Shown here one piece after another: positions 22,150-32,434 of a DNA stretch of 64,000 nt. The translations under genes were made by a program, and so were the position numbers. Each line of letters opens with the position of its first letter. The first letter of the stretch is position 1. This stretch comes from Harmothoe impar (taxonomy: Eukaryota; Annelida; Polychaeta; Phyllodocida; Polynoidae). The notes beneath the pieces were generated by a model. The model was not told where the DNA came from. It saw only the letters and a list, made by a program, of their open reading frames with translations, and did no database searches. The DNA lies in contig OX381705.1 of the NCBI GenBank assembly GCA_947462335.1, positions 37,719,570 through 37,783,569 on the forward strand, written 5' to 3'.

Positions 22150-22450
22150 TGTTAATATCAAACAGATTTGTCTATGATGACACATGGCTATTGCTACAAT
22201 GTCCCACTAATGATCCTGATAGAGCTAGATGGTTAATCGAAGTTCAAGGTCATTTTTCAAGGTCATAGCTCTAAGGAAAAGGTATGCTTTTCAAATTGTC
22301 CATAATACTTTGTTAATATCAAACAGATTTGTCTATGATGACACATGGCTATTGCTGCAATGTCCCACTAATGATCCTGATAGAGCTAGATGGTTTATCC
22401 AAGGTCAAGGTCATTTTTCATGGTCATAGTTCTAAGGAAAAGGTATGTTT
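22150..22450. repeat. two tandem copies of a ~165-bp unit
   Basis: TTTGTTAATATCAAACAG..ATGATGACACATGGCTATTGCT.. occurs from about 22150 and again from about 22310, each ending in GGTCATAG(C/T)TCTAAGGAAAAGGTATG. Confidence 0.85.
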
Positions 22451-22702
22451 TTCAAATTTTACCATATTACTTTGTTTTCTGTGGGAAGAATATAATCATA
22501 TAGATGGGGACTTATGATACGAGGCCTTATTGTGCAGCCATTGTTAGGTTACATAATTAGGCTAATTAATTGTTTGCATTTAATCAGGCCAATAGCATAC
22601 AATTTGCTGTCCTGTGCTGCCCTGTTCTACATTCAGCTGCCCTGTACTGCCCAGTCCTGCCTTAAGCTGCCCTGTGCTGCTCTGTGCCATCCTGTATTAC
22701 AC

Positions 22703-22807
22703 TCCCAGTGGGCACAAAATTCTGTTCAACATTGACTGTTTAATGAACATTGAACCCCCATTGATGATGATTTATCAATGTTGATTCAAGTTTCTGTGTC
22801 CACTAGG
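22703..22807. mobile_element. short MITE-like inverted repeat
   Basis: CCCAGTGGGCACAAAATTCTG..CAACATTGA at the left pairs with TCAATGTTGATTC..CTGTGTCCACTAGG at the right. It is about 105 bp in total and non-coding. It sits in the CTGCCCTG-rich part of the larger DNA element. Confidence 0.6.
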
Positions 22808-23014
22808 CTGTGCTGCCATGTAGCACCATGTGCTTCCACTTGCTTTCCTGTGCCACCCTATTATATTATTATATGCTGCCCTGTGATACTCTATGTTCTG
22901 GACTGTGCTGCCAGAGGCAGGCAAAGGTTGCTTTTAGTTGGTACCTTGTAAATACCAGAATGGAAGTATGAGGGTCTGCAAATCCAAAAGGCAAATGTTT
23001 AATGTACAGGCCTC

Positions 23015-23430
23015 TGCAATTCCATGGGTGATCAGGCAATTCCATGGCTGCCTATGCAGTTCCATCACTATACACTGTTGCCTGTCCAATTCCATTGGTG
23101 TCTACCCAGTTCCAAAAGTGCCTATGCAATTCCATTGATGCTTTTGCAATCACAGTCTGCTGCTCTGCCACTCTCACCACTGCCACTCTCCAAACTGCCT
23201 GTCTCGCTGCTACAAGGTGCCTATGCAATTCTGTTGATGCCTATGCAATTCCATGGGTTCCTGTAGAATTCTGTTGGTGCCTATGCAATTCCATTGGTGC
23301 CTATGCAATTCTGTTGATGCCTATGTAATTCCATGGGTGCCTATGCAATTCCCTTGGTGCTTATGCAATTTCATTGGTGCCTATGCAATTCCATTTGTGC
23401 TTATGCAATGCTATTGGTGCCTATGCCCCT
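23015..23430. repeat. 21-bp minisatellite GGTGCCTATGCAATTCCATT
   Basis: Roughly fifteen imperfect units of TATGCAATTC(C/T)(A/G)TTG(A/G)TGCC. All three forward frames stay partly open, giving false Cys/Ala/Ile-rich frames. 23431-24000 has no gene. Confidence 0.9.
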
Positions 23431-24022
23431 TGCCTGCTACCCTTGCCCCCTTGCTATCATAGCTGATAATGGATTATAGCCACATGAGCATTTGTAATCA
23501 GATTATCCCTGGTCAATTGCATTACTATTATACTGAGCTATTGGCCTGATTGAACTGGAATAATCAAGCAAAATGTATGTTTACAATGCCTCCTTCATTA
23601 CATAGTAGCTCTAGCTTTTGATTACATTGAATTTACATATGTATTAATCAGTGTTAGTTTTGTACAGAAATCAATCTTGTACCAACTTTTTCATTGAGAA
23701 TTACCATATTTGAGATTTTTTACCTTGGCAAATGACCTTGACCTTGAGTATGTTTCTGTAGATCATAAGGGTCATACCTTAGCTATATGTCTATTTAGTA
23801 ATAGACAGAGCCATTGCATATTTATATACTTATGCCATTTGGTAGAGAAGTATCCAACCCAATAGCAGCTATTTTGAAAGATGGACACCACACTTTTCCT
23901 GTGCTAGATCTAGGTTGCCTATTTCTTGTGAATTGATCAATATATATTAGCCAATGCCTGTGGGAAGTTTGGTAGCTTCTTGAAAAAATGCACATGGGAT
24001 CAGCTATGCCGCCCCACTAATA

Positions 24023-25276
24023 GATATTTTGGACCGGGATAATAAACTGTCTGATAGACAATATGGTTACAGGTCTGGACGAGGAACAGGTGATGCAATT
24101 TTTGAGTTTCTAAACGAAATCTATGAAAATCGTGATAGGGGACATTTGACAGGGGTCTGTTTTTTGGACTTGAAGAAAGCCTTTGACTCGGTGATTCATT
24201 CTTATCTGGTAGAGGTCATAGGTAGATTAGGACTCCATGACACAGTATTAAATTGGTTGATGTCCTATTTGAGTGGCAGGCAGCAGTTCACTAGAATCGG
24301 GTCATATACTTCTTCAGCAGCAGAAGTGCTATATGGAGTCCCGCAAGGCTCAGTCTTGGGGCCGTTACTGTTTATATTATATATTGATGATGTGAAAAAA
24401 ATCATGGGGGATTGTAAGTACTTTATGTATGCCGATGATATAGTTATGTACACTTCTAACAATAAGATAAATTTAGTGCAAAACCGGCTCCAACAGACTC
24501 TATCAAATGTATATGGTTGGTGTGTTGACAAAAGATTGACTGTGAATACTGATAAGACAAAGGTGGTATGGTTTGGATCAGCAGGAAAGCTGGGAACCAC
24601 TAAGGGAAGGCTGTTTTATATGAATGGTCATATCATTGAGACTTTGTCTTGTTATACCTATCTGGGTTTAAAGATAGATTCCTGTCTTAGTTTTGAACCT
24701 GCCATAAAGGATCTGAGTAGTAGAGTCAACCATAAATTGTTTAGATTTGGCAAGTTTAACCATCTACTTTCTAATAATAACTGTGTATTTGTGTATAAAT
24801 CGACCATACTGAGTGTGTTTGATTATGCGTGTTTCACTCATGAAGGTGCTAATACAGGACTCCTCAAGAAACTAGACAGGCTACAGTTGAGAGGCTTAAG
24901 ACTTTGTTATAAAGGCAAATTACATGATGAGGATGCCTTGTATAATACGTCTGGTATGCCCAGGTTAGCTAGGCGTCGGCAGGAGCTGTTACTAGCTTAT
25001 ATGTTCAAGCTGTCGAGCAGGGAGCATTACCTAGATCAGCGCCCTAGAACTCAAGTGACGAGGTCCCAAAACAAAATACGTTTCAAGGTTCCTAGGGCAA
25101 GGAATGGGGGTTACACAAAGTCCCCCTTATACCGTGGTGCCCACCTATGGGATCTGCTAGGAAGCCGGTATCAGACGAGCACGACCAAGCTGAATTTTAA
25201 AAAACTGATTAGGACGGTAAAGGATCTTCTCACAAAGACTCCGAATCCCACTGACATTGCTGTTAACCCTGAGTGA
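24023..25276 (+). CDS. LINE ORF2 second part: reverse transcriptase
   Basis: About 417 codons that continue the frame interrupted at 21935. RT blocks are clear: FLDLKKAFDSVIH, GVPQGSVLGPLLF and the catalytic YADDIVMYT near residue 133, then a thumb and C-terminal region ending in a SPLYRGAHLWD motif like that of the LINE at 5.6 kb. There are no internal stops. It is inactive here because the ORF is split by the 2.1-kb insert. Confidence 0.92.
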   Translation, partial: DILDRDNKLSDRQYGYRSGRGTGDAIFEFLNEIYENRDRGHLTGVCFLDLKKAFDSVIHSYLVEVIGRLGLHDTVLNWLMSYLSGRQQFTRIGSYTSSAAEVLYGVPQGSVLGPLLFILYIDDVKKIMGDCKYFMYADDIVMYTSNNKINLVQNRLQQTLSNVYGWCVDKRLTVNTDKTKVVWFGSAGKLGTTKGRLFYMNGHIIETLSCYTYLGLKIDSCLSFEPAIKDLSSRVNHKLFRFGKFNHLLSNNNCVFVYKSTILSVFDYACFTHEGANTGLLKKLDRLQLRGLRLCYKGKLHDEDALYNTSGMPRLARRRQELLLAYMFKLSSREHYLDQRPRTQVTRSQNKIRFKVPRARNGGYTKSPLYRGAHLWDLLGSRYQTSTTKLNFKKLIRTVKDLLTKTPNPTDIAVNPE

Positions 25277-26009
25277 TAGAACTTTGTCTGTAATATAGCT
25301 GCACATGACCATCAATGATTAAATCTTATCTGCTGACTAGAGTGGATTTGTAATCCGTGACTCCCCAATTGATAAGGAAGTGATTGGTGACTTGTTGTGA
25401 TGATAAGACACCTGAACTGTATCTTCACAATGAGCTGTTGTTGTGATAGCACTTGGGAGACTAGCAGTAACAGGTTGGGGATTTATCGATGAGAAACATT
25501 GAATTTAATTTTGAAGATAGTGTATGGTGTTGTGCTAAATGTCCACTATGATTGGTATGATAAAATTGCATTTCACATGCACATGTGCTTATCCAGTGAA
25601 CATTGGTCAGAATCTATCATTATATATGATACTTAGACTCCCTCTATTTAGGTCTAGCGTGTTCAGGAACTTGTCTAGTATTTATGCTGTTGCTCACTAT
25701 GTCTATTATTATTGATTGTAGTTATTTCTGTTTGTCTTTTTATTTCTTGTTTCCGTTCCTAAGTGATGTCATGTGCTAAAGACTGTGAGACTAAGGACAG
25801 CGAGAGTACTTTTGTACAACAAATAATTTGGATAAATAATTGTATTCCATCTTTATATCATATTATATATACTCATCTTTATATCATCCTGAATGTGTTC
25901 AACAACTGTGAGATTTTGAGAAACGAGGTGTCATAATTATTGTCGTGCTTTCCACATGTTTGTATCCTGTGTTAATGGCAATAAAATCATTTCCAAACCT
26001 AAAAAAAAC
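25277..26009 (+). other. LINE 3' untranslated region
   Basis: A+T-rich, no open frame. It ends AATAAAATCATTTCCAAACCT followed by eight A residues. Confidence 0.75.
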
Positions 26010-26042
26010 AACTAGTCATATTGGGCTGTATCAGTTCTACTC

Positions 26043-26552
26043 CGCCGCTGCCTCTCTCGGCTTCCCTCAATTGATTTCATTTCTCATGCTGACCGCTCTT
26101 CCCTGGCTCTGAAGCTCAAGTGCTACTTGGGCTCTAAGTGTATAGCCCTCCCCATTCTGACCATTCCCTTTGAGACCAACATGTTCCTCCTAACTCATGC
26201 CCCCACCTTGATACGTGCCACACCCTCCGCCTGCTTCGGTCACTCCCTCAACCTCCAGTAGTCTGGCCTGCTCCGTCTGCTACTTGTCGGCAAGCCCTAC
26301 AACATTGACCTCCCAATATCTGTCCATGTCCCCATGGCTGATCGGCTGTTCATCCTCCGTGCCACTCGCGGCGCACTACTTGCTGCCCTCGTGGTCGTGG
26401 ACAGATCGGCAGGAGCCTCTACTCAGGTCCCCTGGGAGGATGGATCCCAGTACAGCACTGGGATCAGAGGAATGAGTTCCGTAAACGACAATGATGCAGA
26501 ACCACTGCTGATCAGGCTGGAGCCAATGGCCCCAGGCGAAGCACAGCTTTAG
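26043..26552 (+). pseudogene. degenerate open frame of unknown origin
   Basis: One frame stays open for about 170 codons apart from a single TAG at about 26259. It reads HADRSSLALKLKCYLGSKC, ETNMFLLTHAPTLIR, then GKPYNIDLPISVHVP and LFILRATRGALLAALVVV before stopping after GEAQL. The G+C content is higher than in the flanks, which looks like coding history. I do not recognise the family. It could be a retroelement accessory domain or a processed host gene fragment. Confidence 0.45.
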
Positions 26553-26864
26553 AATATTGCAAAGGTATAATTACTAGACTCAATAACAATCACATAACAT
26601 GTGCTAACACCACAATACCAAACAATGAAATAACAATGATGGGTTACATAATAGGTGGTAATTAGACAAAAGGAAAATTATTGCAACAACAATTAAACAA
26701 TTAGACAAGTGACAACTGTAAGAATACAAAGTACTAATGACCAATTGTTATGAACACATCCAATTGCACCTATTGGAGTTGGATAGAAAGACTCAGACTC
26801 TCCTTACTATTTTTATTTTTCCATTGATAATCAATATTTAATATCTCGATATGTGCAACAATGT
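26553..26864. other. A+T-rich non-coding spacer
   Basis: No open frame or repeat is recognised. It leads directly into the outer repeats of the foldback-like element. Confidence 0.6.
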
Positions 26865-27004
26865 CATGCCCCCTGATATTTAGCCCCCTGACATATAGCC
26901 ACCCTGACATATGGCCCCCTGACATATGGCCCCCTGTCAAATAGCCACTGGACATTTGGCCAGTGGGACTCACAGCCATCAGGACAGTCGGCCCCCCTTT
27001 CTCA

Positions 27005-28645
27005 TGCCCGTCAGATTATCTCAATTCTATATACTAATGCCCGTCAGATTATCTCAATTCTTTTCCTATGTCCGCAAGATGTTTATGCCCGCTAGATTCT
27101 AGTGCCCGTCAGATTTTCATTCTGTGCCCGCTAGATTTCTGTCCTCTCATGCCTGTCAGATTTCCTCTATGCCCGTCAGATTTACATTCTATGCCCGCTA
27201 GATTCTAGTGCCCATCAGATTTAGATACTATGCCCGCTAGATTCTAGTGTCCGTCAGATTTACAATCTATGCCCGCTAGATTCTGTTGCCTGTCAGTTTA
27301 CATTCTATGCCCGCTAGATTCTGTTGCCCGTCAGATTTACATTCTATGCCCACTAGATTCTAGTGTCCATCAGATTATAATCTATGCCCGCTAGATTCTA
27401 TTGCCTGTCAGTATACACTCTATGCCCGCTAGATTCTGTTGCCCGTCAGATTTTCATTCTATGCCCGCTAGATACTAGTGCCCGTCAGATTTAGATACTA
27501 TGCCCGCTAGATTCTAGTGTCCGTCAGATTTATAATCTATGCCCGCTAGATTCTAGTGCCCGTCAGCTTTAGATACTATGCACGCTAGATTCTAGTGTCT
27601 GTCAGATTTACATTCTATGCCCGCTAGATTCTGTTGCCTGTCAGTTAACATTCTATGCCCGCTAGATTCTAGTGTCCGTTAGATTATAATCTATGCCCGC
27701 TAGATTCAGTTGCCTGTCAGTCTACACTCTATGCCCGCTAGATTCTGTTGCCCGTCAGATTTTCATTCTATGCCCGCTAGATTCTAGTGTCCGTCAGATT
27801 TACATTCTATGCCCGCTAGATTCTAGTGCCCGTCAGATTTAGATACTATGCCCGCTAGATTCTAGTGTCCGTCAGATTTATAATCTATGCCCGCTAGATT
27901 CTAGTGCCCTTCTGATTTAGATACTATGCCCGCTAGATTCTAGTGTCCGTCAGATTTACATTCTATGCCCGCTAGATTCTGTTGCCTGTCAGTTTACATT
28001 CTATGCCCGCTAGATTCTAGTGTCCGTCAGATTATAATCTATGCCCGCTAGATTCTGTTGCCTGTCAGTTTACACTCTATGCCCGCTAGATTCTGTTGCC
28101 CGTCAGATTTTCATTCTATGCCCGCTAGATTCTAGTGCCTGTCAGTTTACATTCTATGCCCGCTAGATTCTGTTGCCTGTCAGATTTTCATTCTTTGCCC
28201 GCTAGATTCTAGTGTCCGTCAGATTTACATTCTATGCCCACTAGATTCTAGTGCCTGTCAGATTTACATTCTATGCCCGCTAGATTCTATTGTCCGTCAG
28301 ATTATAATCTATGCCCGCTAGATTCTGTTGCCTGTCAGTTTACATTGTATGCCCGCTAGATTCTGTTGCCCGTCAGATTTTCATTCTATGCCCGCTAGAT
28401 TCTAGTGCCTGTCAGATTTACATTCTATGCACGCTAGATTCTTTTGTGTCTGTCAGATTATAATCTATGCCCGCTAGATTCTGTTGCCTGTCAGTTTACA
28501 TTGTATGCCCGCTAGATTCTGTTGCCCGTCAGATTTTCATTCTATGCCCGCTAGATTCTAGTGCCTGTCAGATTTAGATACTATGCCCGCTAGATTCTAG
28601 TGCCCGTCAGATTTTCATTCTTTGCCCGCTAGATTCTAGTGTCCA
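27005..28645 (+). repeat. 39-bp satellite array, left arm
   Basis: About 40 units of TGCCCGCTAGATTCTAG followed by TGCCCGTCAGATTTACATTCTA, with variants (TTGCCTGTCAG, GTGTCCGTCAG, TTTAGATACTA). The two halves are related, so the unit is itself a dimer. CTAGATTCTAG inside each unit is an 11-base inverted repeat. Confidence 0.95.
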
Positions 28646-29528
28646 TCGAATTAACAGGGGCTAGAAAGTCGGTGTTTCTATCCTAAAATGGGGGTATTGT
28701 AGACCAAAAAGTTGTGTATAGATCTAAGGTAGTATATTCAATCCCCATAATACGGATGGCGTTGTTAAGGTATTAGAGAGCAGGGACTGGGAGTAAGCCT
28801 AGGCCTACTCACTTCTACAGTAGCAGCGTATGCAATTTTATTGGGGGATGGGGGTGGGGTAGGGTGGGGAGTGGGGGCTCCAAAGTAGGCCTCTCCTTTG
28901 AAAAAATTTCACACCTCCTGTGGCACACCACTGGAGTGTTCCACCCATGTGGGCGCTCATTAGCATAACAATACCGCACTAGGCCTGCCAAGCTGACCAC
29001 AGTTATCACAGTGGCTGTGATCAGTGTATCTCTCTCTAGGTCTGTGCCTCATGTCAGCGTTTTTTTCTGCTCCATGATCAGAGTCCATGCATGACATGGA
29101 TTGGGAGTGGTCATGTTTATCCCTCCCTATAGGCCTAGTTGCTACACTCCCCCCTCCCCTTTGAGACACTTCAAAATGTACCACCCCACCCCCCCCCCCT
29201 ATTATCCCCCGTTGGACTTTTTTGACATTTTGGTTGGATAATCTTAGCCTAAGGTAGTGCCCTTTTTTTAAAAAGGGGGGGGGGGGGCGGGTGGTGAGAG
29301 GCATGGAGCGCACAAAATTTCTTCACCAATACCATAAATATAGAGGAGTCGAAATTTTTTATTCCCCCCCGTAAGGTCTCGAAAATCTTGCATGTTCTTG
29401 TCATTTTGTGGCTTAGTAACAACTAGAATTTTTTGGAACCCCCCCGAGGGTTCTAACTTTCTTACCCCCCCCATGTTATATTAAAAACGAGCATTCCCTA
29501 ATAAGTCATCTACATGCTTGGGGGCCTT
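28646..29528. other. centre of the foldback-like element, left portion
   Basis: No gene. It contains G- and C-homopolymers (29175-29205, 29275-29290) and short open frames of no domain character. Confidence 0.6.
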
Positions 29529-29530
29529 AG

Positions 29531-30018
29531 GGAGTGTTCATTTATTAGTTACAGGGGGGGTGTGGTGGGTTTTACTTTTTTTTCTGACCCCTTCAGAGGG
29601 GGGGGGGGCGTAAAAAATTGTGACCCCTCTTGAGGGGGGGGGGGGGCGTAAAAAATGTATTTAGCAAAAAAGCCAATGCGTTACTATAGTTCAAACGGGG
29701 GTGGGCGAAAAAACGTTCCGCGCGCTCTCGAGGGGGAATCCACTCAGTACATCCACAGGCCTTTAGAAGGGATATATGTCTATTTATGTATAGCATTAGT
29801 TTAATCCACTAATTGGCGAGAAAGATCACAAACTGATTATAATTTGTGTTGCAAATACATTGACTTATGCATCTCAATTTAACACGACGCTGCCACAAGG
29901 TGTCTGTGAGTGTATGCTAAATAGCAATACGGCTCGGTCTCCCACGCCGAAAAGGTAGTCCTGGTTAGCTGTCACCTGCTCACCATCCCCCTGTAACTAG
30001 TAAATAAACACTTCCTTA
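29531..30018. mobile_element. MITE-like element with 30-bp inverted ends
   Basis: The left end AGGGAGTGTTCATTTATTAG (29531 onward) continues into TTACAGGGGG. The right end (about 29989-30018) is its inverted copy with a few mismatches. The inside carries the G-run and GGCGTAAAAAATTGTGACCCC words related to the MITE at 14350. A further fragment of the same end (GTGAGTGTTCATTTATTAGTTACA) lies at 30020-30044, next to the right array. Confidence 0.7.
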
Positions 30019-30044
30019 GTGAGTGTTCATTTATTAGTTACATA

Positions 30045-30840
30045 GAGGAAATCTGACGGGCATGAGAGAGGACATAAATCTAGCGGGCATAGGATGAAAA
30101 TCTGACGGGCAATAGAATCTAGTGGGCATAGAATTTAAATCTCATGGGCATAGAGGGAATCTGACGGGCATAAGAGAGGACATAAATCTAGCGGGCATAG
30201 AATGAAAATCTGACGGGCAATAGAATCTAGCGGGCATAGAATTTAAATCTGACAAATCTGACGGGCATGAGAGAGGACATAAATCTAGCGGGCATAGAAT
30301 GAAAATCTGACGGGCACTAGAATCTAGCGGGCATAGAATGTAAATCTGACGGGCATAAAGGAAATCTAGCGGACATGAGAGAGGACCTAAATCTAGCGGG
30401 CATAGAATAAAAACCTGACGGGCACTAGAATCTAGCGGGCATAGAATTTAAATCTGACGGGCGTAGAGGAAATCTGACGGGCATGAGAGAGGACATAAAT
30501 CTAGCGGGCATAGATTGTAAATGTGACGGGCACTAGAATCTAGTGGGCATAGAATAAAAATCTGACGGGCACTAGAATCTAGCGGGCAAAGAATTTAAAT
30601 CTGACAGGCACTAGAATCTAGCGGGCATAAAATTTAAATCTGACGGGCGTAGAGGAAATCTGAGGGGCATGAGAGAGGACATAAATCTAGCGGGCATAGA
30701 TTGTAAATGTGACGGGCACTAGAACCTAGCGGGCATAGAAAGTAAATCTGACGGGCACTAGAATCTAGCGGGCATTAGAAGTGAGATAATCTGACTGGCA
30801 TTCAAATCGAATTGAGATAATGAGACTGACGGGCATTAGA
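30045..30840 (-). repeat. 39-bp satellite array, right arm (inverted)
   Basis: The reverse-complement units read AATCTGACGGGCACTAGAATCTAGCGGGCATAGAAT, matching the left array. There are about 20 units, with several copies of a variant holding ATGAGAGAGGACATAAATC that is rare in the left arm. It is followed outward by the 15-bp outer units up to 30984. Confidence 0.95.
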
Positions 30841-31189
30841 AAAAGTGGCCTCTTGTCCGGGTGCTGTAGGTCAGCTGGCTGAATGTCAGCTGGCCTTAAA
30901 TCCTCAGGGCTAATTGTCAGGGGGCCACAAGTCAGGGGGCCACAAGTCCGGGGACTAAAAGTCCATGGGGCTATTTGCCCTGATACCGTGTCCACAGTGT
31001 CCAGGGCACCACACCCCCTTCTACAGAAGGGACCTGGACTACAGCGCTGCCACCTGCAGCCACCTTGTGAACCTAAGATCCAGAGACACTATATCTATCA
31101 TGTGAATGCATGTGTGCCCTATATACACCAAGGAATATACCTTGGTCAAACATGCTCATTATAAGCTTTACTACTAAACTATTGTACTA

Positions 31190-31567
31190 TCACCGTAAAA
31201 CCTGGCGTATAAGCCGTGGCTTGTACGCGAATCAGATCGCCAGTGCGGCTTATATGATTGGCACAGAGTCAGGGTGCGGCTTATACGCGAGTTTTTGCTC
31301 CTATAGTACAGTATATTTTTTTGCAGAAAAACGCTCCCCTCACACTCTCCGCTAGATGCATGGCTCCCTAGGTAACCTGGTTACCGGTACAGGGAGTCAA
31401 ACATTAGGCTGGTTGAGGGTGAGAAAATTTCACCAAGAAAGTGTACCCAGTAAAGTACAGTATAAAAGTCACCAGAATCAGATCACTGGTGCGGCTTATA
31501 GGATCGGCCCAAAGTCGGGTGCGGCTTATACGCGAGTTAGGCTTATACGCGAGGTTTTACGGTACTA
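31190..31567. mobile_element. MITE with CCGTAAAACCTCGCGTATAAGCC ends
   Basis: 31193 onward reads CCGTAAAACCTGGCGTATAAGCCG, and the right end reads CGGCTTATACGCGAGTTAGGCTTATACGCGAGGTTTTACGG. Internal copies of GCGGCTTATACGCGAG extend each end into a short tandem. It is non-coding. 30985-31189 and 31568-32434 show no gene. Confidence 0.75.
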
Positions 31568-32434
31568 CACATTACCATATGGACACATACACATACATAT
31601 ATATTGGCAATACATACCATGGAATATCACTGTTGCCACATGCTAATTATACTCTACTGTCATTGCATTATCGTATAAACATGTGTTTATCCCATATATA
31701 ACAAGGGATACCATTATCCTCTGCTTCTCATATAACCAAGTGTATTAGCTAGACAGTTAAGATACCATTTATGCAATACATGTTAGATAGACTTTCACAT
31801 TTAGCTAGACTTTAGCTAAGTAATGTTTCTACTCTTCCTGCATGTTATGTAATCTTATAATCGTCTTATCTTAGCAAGTTTAGCTTTAGAAAAGAAAAGG
31901 AAAAAGAAAAACCTGTTCTGACCTTCACTACCCAATATGATCAACTACTATTAAGACGTAATTAAGGAGTAATTATTTATCAATTAAAAATAAATACACA
32001 TTGTTAAAGGATATAACTCTGCAGTCAATTGGGCACTCCTATTGACCCAATTGACCTGCTCACCTTGTTTGAGAGACCGGCCTCAGATAATAGATAATAT
32101 TCCAATATTCAAATAAAGTGACTAGAAACTCAATGGAGTGAGTTTACATTGAAGAGGAGGATGATGTTATGTACCTATTATTCCACTTTCACTCTCTTCA
32201 TACTCAAGCATATTTCCTATTCAGGCACACCTTTTTGTTATATTATAATGAGAGTCACCAGGCCACTCATAGGTGACTAAGTCTGAGGCCTGCCTCCTTA
32301 TTGTGAATCCAATAATATAGGGAAAGCCCCTGCGTGGGCTAGTAGTGATTGGAGGATGCAAAATCGAAAACGACAAATTCAGTCTCCGAGGGAAGGTGCG
32401 TTCAGCTACACACCTTAGTCACTAACCACACATA

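Larger units (their letters stand above)
21936..24019. mobile_element. 2.1-kb non-autonomous DNA element, 3-bp ATA target duplication
   Basis: The ends TAGTGGGGCAGCATAGCTG and CAGCTATGCCGCCCCACTA are inverted copies with one mismatch. ATA flanks both sides (21933-21935 and 24020-24022). The inside has no transposase; it is filled with repeats: a ~165-bp tandem duplication (about 22150-22450), a small MITE (22703-22807) and a 21-bp minisatellite (about 23015-23430). A 3-bp duplication fits PIF/Harbinger or CACTA-type transposition, but the end sequence does not settle which. Confidence 0.8.
20384..26009 (+). mobile_element. 5'-truncated CR1/L2-like LINE, split by a DNA element
   Basis: It starts inside the endonuclease domain (5' truncation is usual for LINEs), continues to 21935, is interrupted by 21936-24019, and resumes at 24023 through the end of ORF2 (25276). 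A ~730-base 3' region ends with AATAAA (about 25980) and an A-run at 26001-26008. It lies inside the Gypsy RT at 20383. Confidence 0.9.
26865..30984. mobile_element. foldback-like element with tandem-array arms
   Basis: The left arm (26865-28645) and right arm (30045-30984) are made of the same repeats in opposite orientation and in mirrored order. The outermost units are 15-bp (left CCCCCTGACATATGG, right CCACAAGTCAGGGGG). A transitional segment ATGCCCGTCAGATTATCTCAATTC comes next, then a 39-bp dimer array. A ~1.4-kb centre separates the arms and holds a MITE. Drosophila FB and Galileo elements have this plan. No transposase gene is seen inside. Confidence 0.75.

Noticed and set aside
23024..23462. 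Cys/Ala-rich plus-strand frames
   Set aside because: Products of the 21-bp minisatellite inside the DNA element.
27005..28645. CRISPR-like impression from a regular repeat array
   Set aside because: The units are contiguous variants of one 39-bp dimer with no unique spacers, the genome is eukaryotic and no cas genes are present.
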